Positions 44,715 through 59,700 of a stretch of 64,000 nt of DNA are shown piece by piece. The DNA lies in NCBI RefSeq assembly GCF_964204645.1, contig NC_134025.1, positions 30,782,001 through 30,846,000 on the forward strand. The letters run 5' to 3'. The DNA is from Tubulanus polymorphus (taxonomy: Eukaryota; Nemertea; Palaeonemertea; Tubulaniformes; Tubulanidae). Position 1 is the stretch's first letter; each line of letters opens with the position of its first letter. The notes below the pieces were generated by a model. That model saw nothing but the letters and a program-made list of their open reading frames with translations. It made no database searches and had not been told where the DNA came from. The translations under genes were made by a program, and so were the position numbers.

Positions 44715-45217
44715 TTTGTATTATTACTAAACGAAGAACTCATTCGCCATCTATTGGAAAAATTTGAAACTATTAATTCGGTCATAAACTGTATCGAAAA
44801 TCTATTCAGTTTTCGTGAAAAATAGCTCAATATCTTAATGAAAATAATGATGGAATAGAGATTGCAATTCTAAATCAGTGTTTTGTTTATCTAAGAGCCA
44901 GCATATCATTCGCCATCTATTGGAAAGGTGTATTTAAGGGAACTTGTCTTACAGTCGGTGACGACGTTGCAAGCAGAATAATGTTTTTATCGAGGTTGGC
45001 AAAGTTGTTTCTTATGATAGCAAGCCCGATGTTCGAATGCAGTCACGAAAAAACTAGACCCATTTTCCAACATCCATTTCAGAAATAGCGTATTTGCAAA
45101 AGTTTACTTTTCTCAGTGAAATGAAAAATCTCTGAAAGTCCGATAACGCGTTTTCTCGTTATAATTCAATTACAGAGTCCTGGGTGCGCGTTTTATTGCG
45201 TACCGCTGGCTGGCATC
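44715..45217. promoter_or_regulatory. MAP3K4/FAM161A bidirectional promoter with duplicated 20-bp motif
   Basis: 503 bp between divergent start codons. The same 20 bases, CATTCGCCATCTATTGGAAA, occur at 44741-44760 and 44907-44926, 166 bp apart in the same orientation, without homology between the flanks. The CGCCATCT core is loosely like a YY1-type GCCAT site; that is only a resemblance. Confidence 0.6.
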
Positions 45218-48200
45218 ATGGCAACGGTTCACTATACGGCGTCTCTTACGAATTCCTGCGTTAAACCTCCCGTAAACCCGAGGACAGGACTCGCTTATAC
45301 TTTACAAGAACGTCGATTCGACAGCGATCACGAGGGGGATGAAGCTGAAAACGACGTGAATCGCGAGATCGATGATCGTGAAAATCGATGTCCAAATCGA
45401 CAGCAGCAGGTGCCCGTTCATAAACAACAGGTGCCCGTTAATACCGTTAACAATAACACCGTTAAAAATATCGAAACGAGCGCGATGACCAGTACAGATT
45501 TACTGGATAAATTAACATTCGAATTGGGCGACTTAACGGATGATGAATTCTTCGATAAATTACAACAATTGAAATCGGAGCATAAAAAAACGTTATCGCT
45601 TTACGAAAAATTATACAGCGATAAAAAAGTTGACGCAGATGAAGTCGACCCGGCCTTTCACATCGATATCCTCCGTCAGAGCGTAGAGAAACCATCGAGC
45701 AGTGATCGTGTCCGAGATTACTCGTCTAAAACCTGCTGGATGGCGCCACAATCCTCCGCCGATCGTCACGACGACGAATTGTTAAATCTACGGCGACGAC
45801 AAGACGCTTTATTGAACGATTATTGGAAAACAAAAACCGTTAGAAACGAGGAGAAACTGGTGGAGGAGATTTTCAGAGGGGAACGCCCGGAAATATCATC
45901 GGCTGCAGCTCAAAGTAGAATCGACGACATGTGGGAGAATTTCTCATTGGATGATTACGCGCCGGTAGGCAGGAGATCGCCGGGGAATAAACCGCCATCT
46001 GGTGGCAGTCGTAGAACCAAGCAGACGGAATCGGGCTGGAGACATCGAATTACGATTCCGAAACCGTTCGAGATGACGCAACGCGACGAGAATAAACCGA
46101 AAATCAAAACATCGGCGATGGTCGATTTGGATCGGCGCGTCGAGGATCGCGTTAAAGAGGAAGAGATCGAATGTCAAAAGAAGTTTAAAGCTCGACCGGT
46201 TCCGGCTCACGTTTATATCCCTCTGTTCGACGAGGTGATGGAGAAAGCCGAATCTCAGCGACGCCTCAATCGAGAAATCAATAAGGAACTCTTAAAATCG
46301 AAAGAAAAACCGTTTAAGTTTTTAAAACGCGAAGAAGACAAACGACAACATCGTCACGATCGAGTACACAGCGCCCCCTGTCATTACAGTCCGGCACCGA
46401 TTAAACCGTCGTTTAAAGCTCGTCCGATTCCTCGAGCGGTGAATGAGGAATCGGTGATGGATCGAATCCGCGAAGAAGAGGAATACCGTAAAATACGTAT
46501 CGCGATGAGATCCGAGGAGTTACTCCGCTCGGCCGCGTTACCTCCAAGTATGGAAGCTCGACAGAAAGCTCGCGACATGTATAAAAATATGCTAAAAAAT
46601 TCGAATAACTCATCGAAGAAAAAACTGAATCGTAATAATTCACGATCGCGAGTTCGTGATCCGCCGAATTTCGACGAGTTGCATAAAAAGTTTCATAAAG
46701 AGATGATAAATAAAGTGAAAGTGAAAGAATCGACGGTTTGTAAACCGTTTCTGCTGAGGACGTCTTCGATTCCTTCGAATATTGATAAGATTCAGGACGA
46801 TATTCGAACGGATGAACGAGAACTGACGGAAACTCGATGGCCGTTTAAAAGTAAACGAGCGACTCATCGCGGATCAACAGGTGAAATATTCTATTATCAT
46901 TATCATATCATTATCCATAGGGTTTTATACCAATAAGGGTCCAGTTTCACGAAAAAGTTTAAGCCAAAAACTGTTAAGTTTGAATTGTTGTCCTCATTGA
47001 GAACATGTAACCAAGTAACCAATAGCAATTACATCAGAAATATGAGTTAAACTTTTTTGTGAAACTTGTTCCTGAACATAAAATTACAAAATTAAGATGG
47101 ATATGATGTATTACACTGATACATTGTAAAACATTCACAGATTTGGAAAATGAAAATAAAAATTTCTGAGGCTTTTACAGAAGTCTCCTCAGACCATTCA
47201 GACCCCCTGGATCCAGTTACTATGTAATTCTGTGTATTGATGATTTGAGATTTGAATGTCTAAAAAATGTTGAATTTATATTTTCAGGATCTTTGAATCT
47301 GTCTCAATCTTTAGACAACATTCCCGCTAAACTGACGACTTCAGCTGAATTGAGATCGAGCGCAAATCGGTAAGTAGAAAAATAATCACTTCTAAAATAA
47401 AACAAAATCTCAGATGAAAATATTTTTCCTACTTTTAAATCACCCACCCTTAATTATACACTGATAGGAATCATTTAGTGGAAATAGTAGAATAAAACTT
47501 TGATATTTCATTACAGAGGTAAAATCCACCAGATGAGTCTGAAAGAGCAGGAATTGAGAGAAAAGAAGAGACTTCTTCGCGAAAAAGAGAAACGTCTGAA
47601 ACGTGAAATTGCGGAAAAAGCCGCAGCGAACGATCAATCGACTTCGCTGAAACAAACTGAAAAAGAAAAACTCAAAAGATTCAAGTAAGAAATGATGATC
47701 ATGTTCAGATTAACTGTGGGTTCAAGGGGAAATCTGGCGTAAAACAATAATCCCGCTATCCTAGTAAGGGATCATTCATTTATTACGTACTCTTTAGGGG
47801 AGGGGGAGGGGTCAGTGCAATTGTGTACTGTAATGCTTAATATATACGAAAAAATGGCCGATTTTGCGTACAGAGGGGGAGGGGGGTTTAAAAAGTCAAA
47901 TTTCGTGCGTACATGATGAATGAATGATCCCTAAAGTCCAACTGGAGTATTTGAGATCTACAGATTACGTTTAATGATGGTTTGTTTTATTTCTATAGAG
48001 AAGCCGAACGTGAAAGAAGTATCGAATATCAACAGGAATTACGACAAATGAAAGAAAAACTCAAAAATCGACCTTTCCTTTTCGAACAACAAAGTCAGGT
48101 ATGACAAATAAAATCTGTCCTTTGATTCGTGTCACGATCCATGAAAATCTTTACAGGTTTTACATATATTTATAATAGACTCCACTTTAACTAGAATCCT

Positions 48201-48397
48201 TCGATTTATTCGATTAATAGGTGAACGCACGGAAACAAGCAGAGAAGAGATATTCAGATACGATACGTGATGCCGGTTTAGACGAACAATTCATCTATTC
48301 TAAAGGAACTGCAACTACTGATTATAATGATGATGATGACGATGATGATATAAGTGATGATGAGGAAGTTGATGAAGTCGGAGAATATGAATTATAA
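45218..48397 (+). CDS. FAM161A: FAM161-family ciliary/centrosomal protein (FAM161A-like)
   Basis: Five coding exons: 45218-46880, 47288-47369, 47517-47684, 47999-48098, 48221-48397; 729 residues. The FAM161 (UPF0564) domain is plain: ITIPKPFEMTQRDEN, KKFKARPVPAHVYIPLFDE, KPFKFLKREEDKRQHR, FKARPIPRAVNEES, TVCKPFLLRTSSIP and ETRWPFKSKR match human FAM161A block for block; a C-terminal helical segment (EYQQELRQMKEKLKNRPFLFEQ) follows. FAM161A is a microtubule-binding protein of the connecting cilium and basal body. The C terminus is a GAT-repeat-encoded acidic tail (seven consecutive Asp). AATAAA at 49088-49093 is a candidate distal polyadenylation site. FAM161B is the alternative; the invertebrate gene may be pre-duplication, so the A suffix is tentative. 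Confidence 0.88.
46937..47073. repeat. Foldback element in FAM161A intron 1
   Basis: gggtccagtttcacgaaaaa at the left and the inverse of ggaacaagtttcacaaaaaa at the right, 137 bp. Confidence 0.6.
47768..47933. repeat. Foldback element with GGGATCATTCATT ends in FAM161A intron 3
   Basis: gggatcattcatttattacg at the left; the right end is the inverse of gggatcattcattcatcatg. Internal G-rich runs (gggaggggga) are also repeated. Confidence 0.65.
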
Positions 48398-49769
48398 ACT
48401 TTGAAAACATTACATATATACAGAGCATTATCTGCTAAATTCCAAAAGCTGGTCTTATGGGAATATGTATTCTGATATTGTACTATTATGATAGTTGTAA
48501 AAGACAACCGAGCTCCATAGTTGTCAGTTAAAGATTTCTCTGTTGTGTCGAAGTAGTTCAGATTTGTCTTGTAGCCAACGTAATTGAAACTGACCTGAAT
48601 TTGATTCTGCAGCTATTGCGAATCTCGAGATAGAGTCATTCAAAATGAACTAATTTAGAGTTGAATCTAACCGACGACTGTAGAACTGGGTCTAGAACCT
48701 TCTGTTGATTATGATATTGTTAGTACTTGTAGATTTTAGTATTATGTACTGTAAAAGGTTTAGGTTTCAAACTACTGTTGATATTGTGTAGAAATATGTT
48801 AGGTAGGTTATTAACTTTGAGTTATTTCGTAGCTGATTTCTTGTATTCACTGTTAGATATTTGTGCTATGGCAATTGGGAATGACATGAACAAACTCTAC
48901 TTTGTTTTCAATGCTTATTCGTCAATTTCGAGCAAAGGGCTGACTCGATGTTAGCTCTATTGCCAACTAAAAGATAACTTAAGTAGCGACTGGAAAAAAT
49001 ACAATAGCAGCGAATGTGTTTAACTTGTATCACGTGTAGGAAGTGAGATTGTTGTAGATTTCATACTAAACTCGCTGGTAGAGTTTTAATAAAGAACTGA
49101 AGTATCTGAAATGCCAAAAGATGCTCCTCAAAATTATTATTTACTAAGTTGAGAAAATACATTGATTGTAACATTATATTTTAGTTGTAAATCTGCCTTA
49201 TATCATTTTCATATCTGTAATAAATTATGAATGTCAACTGTAAATGTATTCTTGTTGTGATGTAAAGATTTACACTTATTCTCTATCAAACATCAACTTG
49301 GAATTCGAGGTTTCTTGATTCAACCCGTGGAGTACTGGTACATGGGTCAGTTGCTCAAAAGTTGGTTAAAGATAACCAGTGGATAGTTGACATAGTAACA
49401 ATGAGCTTTTAATTGTCACTATGTCAACTATCCACTGGTTAACTCAAACCAACCTTTGAGCAACTGACCCCAGGTGTTTTTGCTCGATCCAACGTCTACA
49501 GCACTCACCTTTCTTTTCATTCCAAAAACTCTTCTTGCTTTAGATCTCACAGGATGATACATTTTCTCCAAGGCAGCAAGTGAATTCCAGGACAGTCTGA
49601 GTGCCGATGGGCCATCACATGAATCAAGAGTAGGACATATTCATAGTAGTTCATATCGGTATAAACAAAGAACCAAAAGATCCAAACCAAAAACAAACAT
49701 GTTTTATGTAAACATATCTAAAAATATTTCATTTATTCAGTCTAAAGATTCCATTTATTTTAAAGAATT
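48398..49769. other. FAM161A/ZNF410 convergent intergenic region
   Basis: FAM161A 3' UTR with candidate AATAAA at 49088-49093, a foldback element at 49344-49470, then the ZNF410 3' UTR with minus-strand AATAAA signals. No coding sequence. Confidence 0.55.
49344..49470. repeat. Foldback element with GGGTCAGTTGCTCAAA ends
   Basis: 127 bp, each arm about 55 bp, nearly perfect. A diverged relative sits at about 6060-6180 in ALDH16A1 intron 2. Confidence 0.75.
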
Positions 49770-52614
<2,845 letters not shown>

Positions 52615-53791
52615 CTCTGCCAAATAAATTCATTGAATTTAACTTATATTTAAATTTTTTCACGTTAATTCTACCTTTTACTCCTAATATAGAGTTGATT
52701 TAAAACATCTAATACTCTCATCAATTCACAAATACAGACTATTCATAATTATAGAAAGGAATGGGACTTAGAGAGGTTAATTAAACTAAATATCATACTT
52801 TTGATGAGCTGCACTGGAATAATGACAAACAGCCACCAGCGGCAAGCGAGTGTATTGCGCAATCACCGAATTCGACGCTTTCGCCGTCTAGCGACAGAGC
52901 TGCCTGTGGCAAGTAAGTGTATTGCGCAATACTCTAGGCCGATACTAGCGGCATCTAGTTGGTTTTCCCCACGGAACTTGCCGAACATTACCGAACAGGG
53001 ACGAACATGAAGGTCGGGTACCAGTTGCAACCGGTTCAATTGTAATATATTGTGCGATAGTTGATGTTGGTTGTATCTCAGATGGTTCAGTCGGCGGGTA
53101 ACAGGTAATACTCGTCTTATTTCAAACTATACTACTAATTTATACCGTTTGAACGGAATGTCAGAGATTAGGGGGTTGAGTTGTGGGTAAAAGTGTTGGA
53201 AATTGAAATTCATTCCTCTAATCTGCATGCTTTCATTCTCAACTCATTCATAAAGTCTCGGGTTTAAAAACATATAACAGCATGAGACAGTAGTGTGTGC
53301 ATGATAGGAAATTTCCATAGACTCTACCCGCCCGCCCCATTCAAATAAAACACTTATCAAGATTTTTAGAGCCCAGATCTTTTAATTCTACTAATTAATT
53401 AATTAAAAGAAAATCAACCTCTTGATCCGGAACAATTGGAAAATCTTTATCTTAAAATCTGTATTCTGCTAGCGTTCTGCTAGGGAAATGAAAAACAAAT
53501 TGATAAATGACGACCTGTTCCTTGTTGACCTAGCGAGTACCTTTTACCTGTTGTGATCATTAACCCTGTTTATTTTCTAAAAATAATTTTTAAAATGAAA
53601 AGATGAGTACAAGCTTAAAATGTATGTTTAAGTTCAAGTATGTTATTGTCATCAATTAGGCCGAAGAAGATTTTCAATTATTTTTCTGATTTGGGCCCAA
53701 ATAAGAAGTTTTTGATAAAAACATTATTTTGTAGCTAATATTTAGAATTTTTGTTTCCAGTCCTGCCATTAATGGTGGAATAAGTAATAAT
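52615..53791. promoter_or_regulatory. ZNF410/XPO1 divergent promoter region with XPO1 5' UTR exon
   Basis: 1.2 kb between divergent coding starts. A likely XPO1 non-coding first exon ends at 53104 (taacag|gtaata), spliced to the acceptor at 53760; ZNF410 also appears to have an upstream non-coding exon. Two copies of the palindrome ATTGCGCAAT (52854-52863, 52921-52930) sit at the centre. The stretch 53105-53760 is AT-rich intron with nothing else recognised. Confidence 0.6.
53772..53783 (+). other. Three-codon upstream ORF in the XPO1 leader
   Basis: ATG GTG GAA TAA lies 8 bases before the XPO1 start codon in the same exon. Confidence 0.5.
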
Positions 53792-56700
53792 ATGGCAACT
53801 TTAGCCGATCAAGCAGCGAAACTACTGGACTTCAATCAGAAACTAGATATTAATTTACTGGACAGTGTTGTAGTATGTATGTATGCTGGTGCTGGACCAC
53901 AGGTAAATATGCTGAAACTAATCGAACAGGAGTTCCACTAATTTGACTTAGTTAAAACATCGAAAACATTGAGACTCATTCTAACTGATTAATGTGGTAT
54001 TGGATCCAGAATATCTACTTTTCGAGATAATGATATAAAAGTCCTACATGAATGACCACCACAGACTCGAGAGTGTTTCATCGATGGTTATTTTTGTTTT
54101 TTATTCAGTCTTTATTATTTATGTAGTGGAAGCTTGTTCTATAGTTGTGGTGGCATCACTGGTTCCACAGGTGTTGTTAATATCCTCCATGTTTGGCTTG
54201 ATTTCATTGCGTTATGTTTTCATTTTTACAGCAACAGCTTGCGCAGAAAGTGCTCACGAATTTAAAGGAGCACCCGGACGCCTGGACTCGAGTTGATACT
54301 ATTCTAGAATTCTCCACGAACCAACAGACGAAATACTACGCGTTACAAATACTGGAAACCGTCATCAAAACGAGGTGGAAAATTCTACCGAGGGAACAAT
54401 GTGAAGGTATTTCGATTTCTAAAACTCCGGTAACAGACTCAAGTTTAAATTCAGGGCCCGGTTTCATAGTCATGGCTTAGACTTAAGACCAGTCTAAGAC
54501 CATGTTAGTTCTATAGCCAATCTAACAACTTAAGGCCAATCTTAAGGCTTAAGCCAATATATGAACTTAAGTCTCAACTGTGCAACTGGTCCGTTCTTTA
54601 CAGGGTCCCTTCACCTCCTTGATTCCTTAAACTTACCTAAAATGGAAAATGCTTTTAAAGCTGCTTGAAACTCCTTTATATTAAAACTCTTTCAATTTTG
54701 GGAAATAGGCAATTAGTAATGTTTGTAGTAGTTTAATAAACTAAGTCTTAAATAAAGTTTGAGATCAGGGCTTAAAAACCAAGTTAATTTAGTGGTAGTG
54801 GTTAACAATTTGTGTATGAACCCTTTTCTTGTAATGCAATATAAAATATTTTTATTTCAGGTATTAAAACGTATATTGTTGGTTTGATTATCAAAACATC
54901 ATCAGACGCTGAGAACCTGGAAAAGCAAAGCACATATCTCGGAAAACTGAACATGATTCTCGTACAAATTCTCAAAAACGAATGGCCCAAAAATTGGCCT
55001 TCATTCATTAAGGACATTGTCGGTGCCAGTAAAACTAATGAATCGTTGTGTCAAAATAATATGGTGATTCTAAAGTTATTGAGGTAAGTTTCCATTGAAA
55101 AGTGACTATCCCTTGATTCGAGCTAAATGTCAAAAAGTCCTTGGAAACTTGAGAAATTGGCGATTAGAAAAGGTTTAAGGTTTTGTTTTTCAAGATTATG
55201 CCTAGTTTAGAGTTTTATTTGTTCTTTTGATTAATCATCATAATTTATTATTTTTACAGTGAAGAAGTGTTTGATTTTTCGAGTGGTCAAATGACACAGA
55301 TTAAAGCGAAACATTTAAAAGACAGCATGTGTACAGAATTCTCACAGATATTCGATCTCTGTCAATATGTTTTGGTAAGTTTTCGTCATATTCTCATCGG
55401 TATTAATGAAATCAGTTGAACATAGTTCAGATTTTTTGTTGTATTTCCAACTGAAATGACCTCGCAGCGTGAAGTCATTATTTGGATAATAATGGTTCCA
55501 GTTTCCAACTTAAAGAACTAGTTTCACTGGCTATTGTAGGTATATTAAAGTAATCTTGTTTTCTCTCTGATATTGTTTGCAGGATAATTCACAAAACGCT
55601 CCACTAGTTGGCGCTACTCTCGATACTCTGTTGAGATTTCTGAACTGGATTCCTCTTGGTTATATATTTGAGACTAAATTGATCACTACTCTGATTTATA
55701 AGGTAAAAACCTCTACTACATCACTCGATTCTAAAGCTTGAATTCTCTTCCAAAGATCTGTTTGAACAAATGGTTTTAAATCTGGTCAAGATTGAACCCA
55801 AGTTGGTTATAATTCATTCATGATAACATTGACCCTTCCCCTGAGATTTAAGACTAATGATTGTTTTATGATGTATTTCAGTTCCTGGATGTTCCCATGT
55901 TTCGTAATGTAACATTGAAAGCATTGACTGAAATAGGTAACTATAAATCATGATCCACTTCCACATGTCTTAATTAAACTTTCAAGTGGAAACCGTTTCA
56001 ATCCAATAATTAGGGTCACAAATTGACTTTATTACTTAAAAAAGATATTCCTGGATTTTGAAATTAGATTAAAATATTCAACACTGGTGGAAATGTATGA
56101 ATGAAGTGGATGTATGTTTAATTTTGCAGCTGGAATTCAAACGACTCAATATGCTTCACAAAATGATGAACAATTCGTTCAACTTTTCAATTTGACGATG
56201 CAACAGTTAAAACGGGTACAAATTATCGTTCATTTAAACGATTTATGATTTGATTTTGTTTTCACTGGTTCACTTTGTTACGTCTTGTTACAGATGTTGC
56301 CGGTAACGACGAATATAAAAGAAGCTTATCAACAGGGTCGAGATGACGAACAGAATTTCATCCAGAATCTGAGTTTGTTTTTATTCTCGTTTTTGAAAGA
56401 ACACGGAAAATTAATCGAAAAGAAAGTCGATATGCATAGTTTACTTCTCGATGTAAGTTGGATTTGAGATCTCATTTTGATTCGATATTTCATCTCTTCA
56501 GATATTCATATTGCTCAAATAGTGATATATCGATAAATTGTATTCAAATATGGAATTATATGTTGTATTACCACCAACTATTGATTTATCATATTGTCAG
56601 ATATTGATATATCATATTGGTCGGATATTGATATATCGTATTGTTCGAATATTGATATATCGTATTGCTCGGATATTGATATATGGTATTGCTCGGATAT

Positions 56701-59700
56701 TGATATATCGTATCGGTTGAATTAATTTTACAGTCATTATCGTATCTGATATTGATATCAGAAGTGGAAGAAACTGAAATATTCAAGATCTGTTTAGAAT
56801 ATTGGAATACGCTAGCGTCAGATTTATACAGAGAGAACTGTCCTTTTAACAGTATGATCGGTAAAACATTAACAGATGTTCCATTCAGAAGACAGTTATA
56901 TATGCCTGTTCTATCTAAGGTGAGCAGTTTTAACTATTAATATGATTCTGCTCCGAAACTCTTACTGAAAATATCTTCCTAATGAATTAATTTTACCCAT
57001 GAGAAATTTTGATCCGTACTAAAATAAACCTCTTGATTTCTGATTAATTTGAAGATTTCTTTTATATTTCAATATTTCTTGAGAATCATTTAAAAAAAGT
57101 TACTCATAACATGGGACAGCCCTGAGTTCTTGAGTCAATAGTTCATATTACTGATACTGACAGCCATATTTGAATGATGGTAAAAATTAGGAATGAATTG
57201 AATGTAATTGTTTATAGGTAAGAAGAATAATGATCTCTCGTATGGCGAAACCTGAAGAAGTATTAGTTGTAGAGAATGATCAGGGAGAAGTTGTCCGTGA
57301 ATTCATGAAGGATACAGACTCCATCACGATGTATAAAAACATGAAAGAAACATTAGGTTCGTTTATAAACACATTCCAGGGTCCCTACAACTCCTTGATT
57401 CCTTGAAAACTCTTTCTAAACCAAAAATATTTTTCAAGGTCCTTGAATATCCTTGAATTTTAGCAAAATGTCCAAAAGGCCTTGGAAACTCCTTGAATTT
57501 TGAGAAATTGGCAATTTTTAAGTAAACCAGTACCGATTTAGGAAATGTCAACAGTAGTCGAGATATGAAAGTGATGCATACACTCCTCGAAATTTGAAAT
57601 TTTCTTCTTGAAAAGTCCTTGAATTCTCGAATGACTGATTTGTAGGAACCCTGACATTCAACAAGAGTCTTTCACAGTTATCAGTGAGATTGACACTCGT
57701 CAAACTGATGTCTGTGGAAGTGAGTCCTGATAAATTTTTCAGCTGGGATGAAAACTAAGTTGTTAAAATGTTGTTGTTGTTTTGTAGTTTACCTGACTCA
57801 TTTAGACTACAACGACACTGAGAAAATAATGACAGAAAAATTACATAATCAAGTGAATGGAACCGAATGGTCGTGGAAAAACTTAAACACTGTGAGTACG
57901 GTTTGAGTAATCAGACATACAGAGCTGAATATTCTCTACGGGTCTCACAGTAAATTCGAGGGCAGTCCGAGCACAGATTGGTCATCATAACATTAATTGG
58001 GGTGGGAAGATTTTATACGTTTTGACGAGATTATCAGAGGCAGTTGCAGTTTGATGTATAGTCGGAATAATCAGTGTGAATTAGAATTTAAAACTTGATT
58101 TGATATGAATTAATTTTCACAGTTGTGTTGGGCTATCGGATCAATTAGTGGAGCTATGCTTGAAGAGGATGAAAAACGTTTCCTGGTGATCGTGATTAAG
58201 GTACAAATATCAATCTTAGTCCGTCAATAATCAGTGGACGAGATTCCGGTTATGATAATTCTGTGGATTAATTTCAGGATTTATTGGGTTTGTGCGAACA
58301 AAAACGTGGAAAAGACAATAAAGCGATTATTGCGTCTAATATAATGTATGTAGTTGGTCAGTATCCGCGATTCCTGAGAGCTCACTGGAAATTCCTGAAA
58401 ACAGTTGTAAATAAACTATTTGAATTCATGCATGGTAAGCATTTCTACATTTATTATACTGAACACTTTATACAAACTTGATCCTCACTTGCCACGTTCA
58501 CAGTTGTTCAGTAATTAATGAAATGTTTAATTGTTGTTATCGCTATAGAAACTCACGACGGTGTACAGGACATGGCGTGTGATACGTTCATCAAGATTTC
58601 ACAGAAATGTCGTCGGCATTTCGTTACGATTCAGGTCGGCGAACCGATGCCTTTTATCGAGGAAATTCTGTCGACGATCAATTCGATAATCTGTGACCTT
58701 CAACCGCAGCAGGTAAATAAATATCAAATACCGGTCCAACTCCTGCTACGTGAAACATTAATTCACTGATTTCCTGCCCAGAAGGTGTGAAAAAAAAAAA
58801 CATATTCTGGGTGGAAATCGCAGAAAAGTCAAGATATTTCTTTTTTTTTTAAAGTCAGGGAATAGCTGGTCAGGGAAATTTGTGAAAGAGCTGCAAATCA
58901 GGGAAATCTGTTGAAATTGCTAGATCACATGTAAAATCAAACAGTTTCCGTTAATGTGTTATGTATTTGACTGTGTTAAATGATTGGATTCTGCATATAT
59001 AAAATATTAACAACTTGTACTAACTTCAGATTTTTGGCTCGGTTTTAATGATGATGATTGTTTCAGGTGCATACGTTTTACGAAGCGGTCGGTTTAATGA
59101 TCGGAGCACAGAATAACGATCACGAGGCTCAACGACATCTCATTGAGAAATATATGTCATTACCAAATCAAGTGTGGGATGGAATTATATCACAGGCTTC
59201 ACTGGTTTGTATTATCTCTCATTCTTCTCCTTTACACTCTCCTCATCACTACCGTCTTTCCTCTCTCCTCTCCTTTCTCCCTCTCATCTCTCCCTCCATC
59301 CCCATCTCACCTCTCTCCCCTCATTTCTACTGTCTCCCTCTCAGCTCTCTCCCCTCATTTCTACTGTCTCCCTCTCACCTCTCTCCCCTCATTTCTCCCA
59401 CTATCTCCATCTCACTTCTCTCTCCTCTCATCTCTCCCTCCATCTCCATCTCACTTCTCTCCCTCCATCTCCATCTCACTTCTCTCCCCCATTTCTCCCT
59501 CCATCCCCATCTCACCTCTCTCCCCTTATTTCTACTGTCTGCCTCTCACCTCTCATCTCTCATCTCTCCACTTCCTTTTCTCTCCCCTCATCTCCCTCTC
59601 ACCTCTCTCCTACACTCCTCTACCCTCATCTCTTTCTCCTCTCTCTCCTCTGTTTTTCCCACTCTCTCTTTGTCCCTGTTGTGATTAATAGTGATTTAAG

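Noticed and set aside
45462-46867. Several minus-strand frames opposite FAM161A exon 1
   Set aside because: Antisense shadows of a long, well-matched coding exon.
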